Source: Kaistella polysaccharea (GTDB lineage: Bacteria; Bacteroidota; Bacteroidia; Flavobacteriales; Weeksellaceae). From it: a stretch of 64,000 nucleotides of DNA. The stretch's first letter is position 1; each line of letters begins with the position of its first letter. Location of the stretch: contig NZ_CP084528.1 of the NCBI RefSeq assembly GCF_020410745.1, forward strand, positions 310,001 to 374,000. The letters are read 5' to 3'. The notes under the pieces are model-generated. The model ran no database searches and was not told the origin of the DNA. It was given only the letters and a program-made list of their open reading frames with translations. The position numbers and the translations under genes were made by a program. Shown here one piece after another: positions 42,144-48,770 of this stretch.

Positions 42144-42434
42144 GAGTAGAATGATCTTTAGAAATGGGTAAGTGCAAATTACCGATTTAAAGGGAAATTT
42201 CATAGAAATATCGTGGTGAAATTTATAAGAAAGCGGTAATGGAAAGAGAGGGGAAAAGGAATTAGATTTTGGACTATTTTATAATCATTTGAACAGTTGG
42301 CAAGTTAGTGGAATTGATAACCTTGTCAAGGTTTGGAACCTTGACAAGGTTTTTTAATCCAGTGACAAAAATAGGTGAGAAAAGCAGTGAATTAGAAGTT
42401 CAGAAATGCCAGAAATTATAGTTTGTTTTTTTTG
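42144..42434. other. Spacer with palindromic repeat upstream of the P-ATPase gene
   Basis: No gene is visible. The only structured part is the nested palindrome at 42319-42355; the rest is AT-rich low-complexity sequence that must also carry the P-ATPase promoter. Confidence 0.5.
42319..42355 (+). repeat. Nested palindrome AACCTTG-CAAGGTT with T run
   Basis: AACCTTGTCAAGGTT (42319-42333) and AACCTTGACAAGGTT (42337-42351) are inverted copies with a 3-base loop, and each arm is itself a palindrome. Five T follow. It looks like a plus-strand terminator, but no plus-strand gene lies upstream, so it is better read as a dispersed hairpin repeat of the kind found in flavobacterial spacers. Confidence 0.6.
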
Positions 42435-42692
42435 TTATTTAGTTTTAGGAATGTCGTGACGTATTGCAGTTCCGCGAAATCGTTTTTTTTTATATACCTC
42501 AAGTTTTGGTTTAACAGAAATAAAAAATTCTTTAAAATTATCACGAATATCAGTTTTCGTTAAATTCTCAAGTAAACTATTTTTAACATTTTATTTTAGT
42601 AATTTATCTTTATTTAAAGTCTTCTCAATATTAACAATTGCATTTATATTCTCATCATATCCTAACTCATAACCTGCTTTCTTTATTTGAAA
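42435..42692 (-). pseudogene. Remnant of a protein-coding gene with an in-frame stop
   Basis: On the minus strand one frame reads 33 codons of protein-like sequence (FQIKKAGYELGYDENINAI...KLLK), a TAA stop, and in the same frame 51 more codons (NVKNSLLENLTKTD...RFRGTAIRHDIPKTK) to a second stop. There is no start codon. Even amino-acid composition on both sides of the stop suggests a decayed 3' end rather than chance. The last part (TAIRHD) matches the reading frame of the repeat at 43211. Family not recognised. Confidence 0.35.
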
Positions 42693-42912
42693 TTATAAAT
42701 ATTTTTGTGTGAAAAAATCTTCCGTTGTCGAATTCGATAATAGTAAGAGAGAAACCCTGATTTATCAAAGTTTGCGCAGCAATTTAAATTGAGTAACATA
42801 AATTACCGAAGAAATACGGCAAATAATTGACAGAAATTGTAATTTTGAATAGAATTAACGATATAAATTAAAAAATTGAAAGAAATAAATTTAAAGTAGT
42901 CGGATAAAAAAA

Positions 42913-42955
42913 GTCTTCTCGATCTGCCTATTTTAAAACAAAAGTTTGAGAAGAC
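42913..42955 (+). promoter_or_regulatory. Possible stem-loop before the small PLDc_N-like gene
   Basis: GTCTTCTC (42913-42920) is perfectly complementary to GAGAAGAC (42948-42955), separated by 27 bases. It ends 10 bases before the ATG at 42966, so it could hide the start region in the mRNA, or be a remnant of a terminator. Confidence 0.35.
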
Positions 42956-42965
42956 AAAAATTGTG

Positions 42966-43145
42966 ATGAGCACTCAATCCTATTATTACATTTTTCTATT
43001 TCTGTTTATTCCAGTGTTAATTTTTAGCATTTTGGAAATTTTAAAAAGCCCTTATTCGAGCCCGCGAAAACTCATGTGGTTTTTTATGTGTTTGCTAATG
43101 CCTTTTTTGGGCTCCATTTTATTTCACTGGTATAGAAAAGGGTAG
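42966..43145 (+). CDS. Small membrane protein, PLDc_N-like
   Basis: The ATG at 42966 gives 59 residues; a GTG one codon earlier is possible. Two membrane helices (YIFLFLFIPVLIFSILEIL and LMWFFMCLLMPFLGSILF), then WYRKG, fit the small PLDc_N (phospholipase-D-nuclease N-terminal) membrane domain with its conserved KxxW and P..G pattern. Function unknown; the domain occurs alone or at the N-terminus of cardiolipin synthases. It lies in a gene-poor, repeat-rich region. Confidence 0.6.
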   Translation: MSTQSYYYIFLFLFIPVLIFSILEILKSPYSSPRKLMWFFMCLLMPFLGSILFHWYRKG

Positions 43146-43508
43146 TGCAAGTTATTTTGGATATTTTATAAAAATTGCTAAATCTGGAATTACTATTTTA
43201 GAACGGTTAGAAATTATGCTGATTTAGAAAGTCATTTGAATTTTTTTGTACTTTTATGGGTAATTGAAGTTTCTGTATTGTCGTCACGAATTGCAGATCT
43301 GCGACATCAGTTAAATTATGCCGATTTAGAAAATCCTTTTAAAGTTTTTTTTGTGGTTTTTATGGGGTAATTGTGGTTGTAATATTGTCGTTACGGTTAT
43401 TTTAAAAGTCCTGTATTGCGTTGCAAATCACGCTATCTGTGTAACGTGTAAAATTTATTCTTTCTCATAATAGTAAAATTAAGATTATTTTTATTAAAAA
43501 TAAAATCG
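43146..43508. other. 363-base spacer made largely of degenerate tandem repeats
   Basis: No intact gene is seen. Most of it is the two-copy repeat listed at 43211-43397. Beyond it lies GTATTGCGTTGCAAATCACGC (from 43413), which resembles the same repeat's TATTGCAG core. Confidence 0.5.
43211..43397. repeat. Tandem degenerate repeat, period 102 bases, with a third relative at 42451
   Basis: Copy 1 starts AAATTATGCTGATTTAGAAA (43211) and copy 2 AAATTATGCCGATTTAGAAA (43313). Both continue through TTTATGGG(G)TAATTG and TATTGTCGT(C/T)ACG. Copy 1 contains the perfect palindrome GCAGATCTGC (43293-43302). The TGTCGT-ACG-ATTGCAG core recurs at 42452-42478 inside the pseudogene remnant. Read on the minus strand the copies still encode AIRDD/RND-like peptides. 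Confidence 0.6.
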
Positions 43509-44219
43509 ATGAAAAAATTTATAATAATATCTGTACTTATCTGTTTTACTTCAACTGTAATTGTGAAATCACAAAATTTAAGTGCTTTAAAATTAAAAAA
43601 GGAAACAATCCAGAATCAAATTAAAACACTGAATGATTCTTTAAATATAGTTGATAAAAATATTTCGATATTAAATAGTAAGAATGTACTATCGCAAATT
43701 CAGAATGTAAAAATTAATGCAATAATAAAAAATGGCGGGAAAATAAAAGATGCGCCAAATCCACTTGCAAAAGATATTTTTATTGTAAATGGTGAAAAGA
43801 ACGTTTTCATTCTTGATTACGTTGACGAATACTTTAAAATTTGTTATGATGAAAACTGTGGTTATGCCAGTACATTATGGATTGAAAGTACTCCTGAAAT
43901 CGCAAATTATATTGAGAACAAAAAATTTATTGAAAATGAAATTCGTTTAGAGAATGCTAGTAGAATAGCAAAACAAAATGAACTTCAGGATAATAAGAAG
44001 GAGGAATTATTAATTAAAAAATATGGCCTTAACACATATAATTCACTGCGTGAAGGTCACTATTGGATAGGTATGACAACTGAAATGGCATTAATAGCAT
44101 TTGGTCAGCCGACCGAAATTAATGAGACTGTTGGATCTTGGGGAAATCATCAACAATGGGTTTATAACAGTACTTATCTTTATTTTGAAAATGGGAAACT
44201 AGCGTCTTATCAAAGATAA
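43509..44219 (+). CDS. Exported protein with SH3-like and BamE/SmpA-like regions
   Basis: The 236-residue protein has a signal peptide (1-21), a coiled coil (25-60, LKKETIQNQIKTLNDSLN), an SH3-like stretch (about 70-125, AIIKNGGKIKDAP...CGYASTLWI), a second charged helix (135-170) and a C-terminal SmpA/OmlA-like unit (185-236). That last unit has WIGMTTEMALIAFGQPTEIN and YLYFENGKLASYQ, as in BamE-type domains that sense or bind envelope partners. It is likely periplasmic. The gene is more AT-rich than its neighbours and stands alone. Function unknown. Confidence 0.7.
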   Translation: MKKFIIISVLICFTSTVIVKSQNLSALKLKKETIQNQIKTLNDSLNIVDKNISILNSKNVLSQIQNVKINAIIKNGGKIKDAPNPLAKDIFIVNGEKNVFILDYVDEYFKICYDENCGYASTLWIESTPEIANYIENKKFIENEIRLENASRIAKQNELQDNKKEELLIKKYGLNTYNSLREGHYWIGMTTEMALIAFGQPTEINETVGSWGNHQQWVYNSTYLYFENGKLASYQR

Positions 44220-44290
44220 AGAAAGCCTAGAAATATAATCTTTAATCCAACTATTGTGGTTTCAATTTCCTATAGATTTGCCTTAATAAA

Positions 44291-44674
44291 TTATTTCAAA
44301 AATTCTATTATATCATTTTGTCGAACTCTAACCGTCCTAGGTCCCATATCGACTGAATTAAAATTTGATTCGTAATTGTGTTTTTCTAAAAATATTTTAG
44401 AATTGAATCTATTGTCAATTTTAATTTGTGGAAATTGAGCATTACCGAAATGACTATAATTCTGTATCATCAATAAGGATTTTGATAATTCTGCAGAGTA
44501 AGGCATTTTGAAATTAATTTGCTTTACAGATTCAAACCCTTCTTGAAGTTGAGGTGTAATTATATTGCCTATACTTACTTTTGTTTCATTCATAGCCGCA
44601 ATTAGTTTTGTTAAATCGGGCGCAACTAGATTTACTGTTTGCTGTACACTAGTAGATATCTGTTTCATTTCCAT
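44291..44674 (-). CDS. Hypothetical protein (127 aa)
   Basis: I recognise no family. The N-terminal 60 residues are helical (SVQQTVNLVAPDLTKLIAAMNE), the middle is NYSHFGNAQFPQIKID, and the C-terminus (TVRVRQNDIIEFLK) is basic then helical. A promoter fits upstream (TTG, 20 bases, TATATTAG on the minus strand), which supports a real gene. It lies in the accessory-looking stretch between the P-ATPase and the fad operon, and its AT-rich composition fits acquired DNA. Confidence 0.5.
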   Translation of the reverse strand: MEMKQISTSVQQTVNLVAPDLTKLIAAMNETKVSIGNIITPQLQEGFESVKQINFKMPYSAELSKSLLMIQNYSHFGNAQFPQIKIDNRFNSKIFLEKHNYESNFNSVDMGPRTVRVRQNDIIEFLK

Positions 44675-44697
44675 ACTATTTATTTTATGTTTAATCT

Positions 44698-44728
44698 CTA
44701 ATATAACGAAAGGAATTTAAAACAACAA
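44698..44728 (-). promoter_or_regulatory. Promoter of the 127-aa hypothetical gene
   Basis: On the minus strand TTG (44728-44726) and TATATTAG (44705-44698) are separated by 20 bases, close to the Bacteroidota consensus with one mismatch. The ATG is 24 bases downstream. Confidence 0.45.
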
Positions 44729-44876
44729 AACTTTATAAAACTTTTAATAAGTGGATGTTGATTAATACTATACGTACAAGTTTTCATTTTAAATAACAGA
44801 ACCCTAAAAACTAAAAGAATGATAAGATCACTTGGATAGCGCTGATTTACAATCCGTGCTTATAATCAACAAAAAA

Positions 44877-44902
44877 GAACGCCCCGATTTCTCAGAGCGT
44901 TC
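44877..44902 (-). terminator. Terminator of the fad operon (twin of the hairpin at 37765)
   Basis: On the minus strand GAACGCTCTGA, a GAAA loop and TCGGGGCGTTC form an 11-bp stem with the same two G-U pairs as the hairpin at 37771-37794, followed by TTTTTT. It starts 22 bases after the fadE stop. Confidence 0.88.
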
Positions 44903-44923
44903 AAACCACATATCAAACTATTT

Positions 44924-46702
44924 CTAGTAAGATCCTTTTTCCACGAAATGGGCTGCAACTTTTTCAGTTAAGGCAACTACATTTGGCATATTGGTGTACT
45001 TTGTAAATCTTCTTAGGCCTGAAAGCATCATGCGCTGTTCGTCGCCTTCTGCAAAGGATACGATTCCTTCTTTCGCTGCGGTGGTAATTGCTTCCACGGC
45101 TTTGTAAAGATTTAATCTCGCCATTGAGGCTTGTACTGAATCGGTATCGAAATGTTTTTCTGCTCTTAAAACTGCAGATTCTGCCATATAGATCTGGTTC
45201 AGAATTTCAGAGGCATTTAGTAAAAGATGTTGCTGTTTTTCGATGTCCATCATGTATTTCTGAAGCGCTGCTCCGGCAACCATTAAGAATACTTTCTTCA
45301 AGTTGTGAAGAATTGCTTTTTCTTCAGACATATATTCTGAATAATCAGGAACTTCGAAAGAGGGAATTCCCATCAATTCTTTTCCGATGGCCATGGCTGG
45401 TTTCAACAAATCAAGTTCGCCTTTCATGGTTTTCTTGATCAACATTCCTACGGCAAGTAGTCTATTAATTTCGTTTGTTCCTTCGTAAATTCTACCAATT
45501 CTGGAATCTCGCCAAGCTGCTTCCATAGGTGCATCCTCAGAGAAACCCATTCCACCGTAAATCTGAATTCCTTCGTCTGCAATATGTTGCGTCAGATCCG
45601 AAACATACACTTTAAGAATAGAGCATTCTACCGCATATTCTGCCAAAGCGCTTAATTCTGCTTCTGCGTGAGACATTCCACCTGCAATGAATTCCGTAAT
45701 TTTATCTTCTACATTTTTCGCTGCTCTGTAAGATCCAGCTTCAGAAACGAAAATTCCTGTGGACATTTCTGCAATTTTCTTACGGATCGCTCCAAAAGTA
45801 GAAATCGCCACGCCAAATTGTTTTCTTTCATTGGCATATTTAATGGCTAAACCTGTAATTCTTCTTTGTCCATCAATGTTTGCGGCGGCTAATTTAATTC
45901 GGCCCGCATTTAGAGCGTTGATCGCTATTTTAAAACCATTGTTTCTTTCTCCCAATAAATTTCCTACGGGAATTTTCATATCATTAAAGAAAACCTGACG
46001 GGTAGAAGAGGAGCGAATTCCTAATTTGTGTTCTTCCTCGCCCATGGTCATGCTGTTTGGATCTTCCAGTTCAGAACGGTTGATCACGAAACCGGTAATG
46101 TTTTTATCATCTTCAATTCTGGCGAATAAGGTGAATGTATCAGCAAAACCTGCATTCGAGATCCACATTTTCTGTCCGTTGATGATGTAATGTTTCCCAT
46201 CTTCTGAAAGAACAGCTTTTGTTTTTCCGGAGTTCGCATCGGAACCTGCATCAGGCTCTGTCAAGCAATAGGCTCCAAATTTTTCACCTGTTGCTAAAGC
46301 AGGAAGGTATTTTTGTTTCAATTCTTCCGTTCCATAAAGAAGGATAGGAAGTGTTCCGATTCCGGTGTGCGCTCCGTAAGCAGTTGCCAGGGAGCCATTG
46401 GCTCCAGAAACCATGTCGCAGGCAAGCATGGTACTCACAAATCCCATTCCGAGACCGCCGTATTGTTCTGGAACTGCAATTCCCAAAGTTCCCATTTCGC
46501 CCAATTTGCGCATGGTTTCTTCGGTTAATGCATAATCTTTTTTCTCGAAACGCTCTCTGTGTGGGATGACGTCTCTTTCCATAAATTCAGATACCGAATC
46601 ACGAAGCATTTTTTGCTCATCGGATAATTCTTCTAAACTGAATAATTCTGCTGCAGGAATATCTTTGATGATGAATTCACCGCCTTTTAAAGTATTGCTC
46701 AT
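44924..46702 (-). CDS. fadE: Acyl-CoA dehydrogenase (FadE type)
   Basis: The 592-residue FAD enzyme performs the first step of beta-oxidation, making trans-2-enoyl-CoA and passing electrons to ETF. Signs: FSLEELSDEQKMLRDSVSEFM at the N-terminus, CLTEPDAGSDANSGKT, MWISNAGFADTF, RKQFGVAISTFGAIRKKIAEM and the catalytic region RIYEGTNEINR. A C-terminal extension of about 170 residues matches FadE of the Bacillus fadNAE type (594 residues). It is the last gene of the marR-fadN-fadA-fadE operon and depends on EtfAB, encoded at 63 kb. Confidence 0.94.
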   Translation of the reverse strand: MSNTLKGGEFIIKDIPAAELFSLEELSDEQKMLRDSVSEFMERDVIPHRERFEKKDYALTEETMRKLGEMGTLGIAVPEQYGGLGMGFVSTMLACDMVSGANGSLATAYGAHTGIGTLPILLYGTEELKQKYLPALATGEKFGAYCLTEPDAGSDANSGKTKAVLSEDGKHYIINGQKMWISNAGFADTFTLFARIEDDKNITGFVINRSELEDPNSMTMGEEEHKLGIRSSSTRQVFFNDMKIPVGNLLGERNNGFKIAINALNAGRIKLAAANIDGQRRITGLAIKYANERKQFGVAISTFGAIRKKIAEMSTGIFVSEAGSYRAAKNVEDKITEFIAGGMSHAEAELSALAEYAVECSILKVYVSDLTQHIADEGIQIYGGMGFSEDAPMEAAWRDSRIGRIYEGTNEINRLLAVGMLIKKTMKGELDLLKPAMAIGKELMGIPSFEVPDYSEYMSEEKAILHNLKKVFLMVAGAALQKYMMDIEKQQHLLLNASEILNQIYMAESAVLRAEKHFDTDSVQASMARLNLYKAVEAITTAAKEGIVSFAEGDEQRMMLSGLRRFTKYTNMPNVVALTEKVAAHFVEKGSY

Positions 46703-46713
46703 TATTTTGATTT

Positions 46714-47143
46714 TAAATTTTAGATTATAGATTTTAAATTAGATTCGCTGTTATAAATTTTCAGATGATGTTTTGATGATTTTAGTTAAGATATTAAGGA
46801 TGCTTTCTATTTCCTTTAAATGAGATTCAATTTCAATTTGAACCAAATTCGAAGATTGATAAAGTCGCAACCAATATTTCGTTTCTCTTGCTTCTTTATT
46901 TGCAATTGAAAGTTTTGAAATAAAATCTTTTTTTGACTGAGCAGCAATTGCTTCTTCAACATTTGCTCCTATTGAAGTTCCGGAACGAAGAATTTGCTTT
47001 GATAAAACATATTCATTTTGGGATTTGCATTCAAGATAAAATTTAATAATCTCTAAAGCAAAATCAAATGTTTTAATCTGAATCAAATTGTCTTGTTTGA
47101 AACTCATTTCATCTAAAATTTATAATTTAAAATCTAAAATTTC
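46714..47143. mobile_element. 430-bp inverted-repeat-bounded unit carrying a four-helix-bundle gene (guest element 1)
   Basis: The ends are inverted repeats: AAATTTTAGATT at 46715-46726 is perfectly complementary to 47131-47142, and the match continues imperfectly for about 30 bases inward. The only gene inside is the S23-type gene. The right end abuts the fadA stop codon (TAG at 47145-47143). The length equals that of guest element 2. No transposase is present, so mobility is inferred. Confidence 0.5.
46751..47107 (-). CDS. Four-helix-bundle protein, 23S-rRNA-IVS type
   Basis: The 118-residue protein belongs to the S23 (23S rRNA intervening sequence) family: FDFALEIIKFYLE, the conserved ILRSGTSIGANVEEA, ANKEARETKYWLRL and a final helix. 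Members form pentameric four-helix bundles and may bind nucleic acid; a function is not settled. The gene lies between fadA and fadE in the fad operon and is bracketed by inverted repeats. It is unrelated in role to beta-oxidation as far as known. Confidence 0.9.
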   Translation of the reverse strand: MSFKQDNLIQIKTFDFALEIIKFYLECKSQNEYVLSKQILRSGTSIGANVEEAIAAQSKKDFISKLSIANKEARETKYWLRLYQSSNLVQIEIESHLKEIESILNILTKIIKTSSENL

Positions 47144-48327
47144 TAGAGAAGCTCGAAAATACTCGCTGCTCCCTGTCCCGTTCCTACGCACATCGTTACC
47201 ATTCCGTATTTCATGTTGCCACGCTTGCGCATTTCATCGAGAAGTTGAACGGTTAGTTTTGTTCCGGTACACCCGAGTGGATGTCCGAGTGCGATGGCGC
47301 CGCCGTTTACGTTTAAGATGTCTGGATTAAGATTCAATTCTTTTTTCAAAGCCACGGATTGGGAAGCGAAGGCCTCGTTCAATTCAATTAAATCGATGTC
47401 TTTTAATTCTAAACCTGCTTGTTTTAAAGCTTTTGGAATAGCGTATAATGGACCCATTCCCATAATTCTTGGTTCCAAACCTGCGGCTGCATAAGCAACC
47501 AATCTTGCTTCCGGTTCCAACCCTAATTCTTTCACCATTTCCTCCGACATTACAATGACGAACGCTGCACCGTCGCTCATTTGAGAGGAGTTTCCTGCAG
47601 TTACACTTCCCCCATTTGCAAAGACCGGACGTAATTTTGCCAAACCTTCCAAACTTGTTCCCTTTCTTGGACCTTCATCCACAGAAAAATCATATTTTTT
47701 GGTTTGCATTTTTTGATTCTCATCCAAGTAGTTGTATTCAACCGGAATTGGAACAATCTGATCTTTAAATCTTCCAGTCTCATTCGCTTTTAAAGCCTTG
47801 TTGTGAGAATCGAAAGAAAATTCATCTTGTTCTTCACGGGAAATATTGAACTGTTTCGCCACTTCTTCCGCCGTGTAACCCATTCCCCAATAATAATCGG
47901 GATTGGTTTTTGCCATATCGCTTTCTGGCACTGGTTTGTAACCGCCCATCGGGATATACGACATTGATTCTGTTCCACCTGCGATGATGCAATCCGCCAT
48001 TCCTGCCTGAATTTTTGCAGAGGCAATTGCAATTGCTTCAGATCCGGAAGCGCAGTATCTATTAACCGTAACACCGGGAACTTGATCCGTCTTTAATCCC
48101 ATCAAAGAGATTAAACGCGCGACGTTCAAACCTTGTTCTGCTTCTGGCATTGCGTTACCAACGATCAAATCGTCGATTCTGTTTTTATCTAACTGCGGCA
48201 CTGCAGCCATTAGCTTTTCGATAACGGTTACTGCCATGACATCGGGACGCGTGAATCGAAGTGATCCTTTCGGAGCCTTTCCGACTGCGGTTCTAAAACC
48301 CTTTATTATATATGCTTGTTTTGACAT
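47143..48327 (-). CDS. fadA: Acetyl-CoA C-acyltransferase (thiolase)
   Basis: The 394-residue thiolase cleaves 3-ketoacyl-CoA in the last step of beta-oxidation. Active-site residues are the nucleophile Cys in VNRYCASGSEAI, the His in GGAIALGHPLGCTG and the second Cys in CVGTGQGAA. The N-terminus RTAVGKAPKGSLRFTRPD resembles FadA/FadI rather than biosynthetic thiolases. It is preceded by a guest four-helix-bundle gene that separates it from fadN and followed by another that separates it from fadE. Confidence 0.95.
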   Translation of the reverse strand: MSKQAYIIKGFRTAVGKAPKGSLRFTRPDVMAVTVIEKLMAAVPQLDKNRIDDLIVGNAMPEAEQGLNVARLISLMGLKTDQVPGVTVNRYCASGSEAIAIASAKIQAGMADCIIAGGTESMSYIPMGGYKPVPESDMAKTNPDYYWGMGYTAEEVAKQFNISREEQDEFSFDSHNKALKANETGRFKDQIVPIPVEYNYLDENQKMQTKKYDFSVDEGPRKGTSLEGLAKLRPVFANGGSVTAGNSSQMSDGAAFVIVMSEEMVKELGLEPEARLVAYAAAGLEPRIMGMGPLYAIPKALKQAGLELKDIDLIELNEAFASQSVALKKELNLNPDILNVNGGAIALGHPLGCTGTKLTVQLLDEMRKRGNMKYGMVTMCVGTGQGAASIFELL

Positions 48328-48340
48328 AATTCTTTTATTT

Positions 48341-48770
48341 GAAATTAGAAATGAGATGTTAGAAATTAGATCTAACTGCTCATTAAATTAGTTTTGAATT
48401 TATAAATCATCTTCTGAATTTCTGTTAAAATGTTGAGTAGAGGCTGAATTTCGTCTTCGCTTTTAAAATTTAAATCAACTAATAAAATTAATTGTGTTTC
48501 TAATTCATAGCTTGAACCATTTGCGATTCCTAAAAATTGATTGAATTCTTTCGGATTATTTCTTCCAGCGCCTTCTGCAATATTAGAAGGAATAGAAACT
48601 GCACATCTTCTGATTTGTGAAATCAATCCAAATTTTTCGGTGACAGGGATGTTCTCAGTCAAAAGATAAATATCTTTAACCAAAACCATTGACTTCTGCC
48701 AAATAATTAAATCTCTTAATCGGTGCGTTTTCATCTACCCTCTAATGTCTAAATTCTAACTTCTAATTCC
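48341..48770. mobile_element. 430-bp inverted-repeat-bounded unit carrying a four-helix-bundle gene (guest element 2)
   Basis: The 30-base end 48341-48370 (GAAATTAGAAATGAGATG...) matches the complement of 48741-48770 (GGAATTAGAAGTTAGAAT...) at 24 of 30 positions without gaps. The right end supplies the fadN stop codon (TAG at 48765-48763). The inside holds only the S23-type gene. The length is identical to guest element 1. Confidence 0.55.
48372..48734 (-). CDS. Four-helix-bundle protein, 23S-rRNA-IVS type
   Basis: The 120-residue protein is a second, diverged S23-family member: LRDLIIWQKSMVLVKDIYLLT, FGLISQIRRCAVSIPSNIAEGAGR and SSYELETQLILL are the family signature. It differs clearly from the copy at 46751 (which lacks the WQKSM and IAEGAGR forms), so the two were acquired independently rather than by local duplication. 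It lies between fadN and fadA and is enclosed in a 430-bp inverted-repeat unit. Confidence 0.9.
   Translation of the reverse strand: MKTHRLRDLIIWQKSMVLVKDIYLLTENIPVTEKFGLISQIRRCAVSIPSNIAEGAGRNNPKEFNQFLGIANGSSYELETQLILLVDLNFKSEDEIQPLLNILTEIQKMIYKFKTNLMSS

Noticed and set aside
42319-42355. Nested palindrome as a terminator
   Set aside because: Its T run points along the plus strand, but no plus-strand gene lies upstream, so it is listed as a repeat instead.
46751-48734. The two four-helix-bundle genes as a local duplication or as evidence of a 23S rRNA gene
   Set aside because: The proteins are strongly diverged and no rRNA sequence is nearby; independent insertion explains them better.
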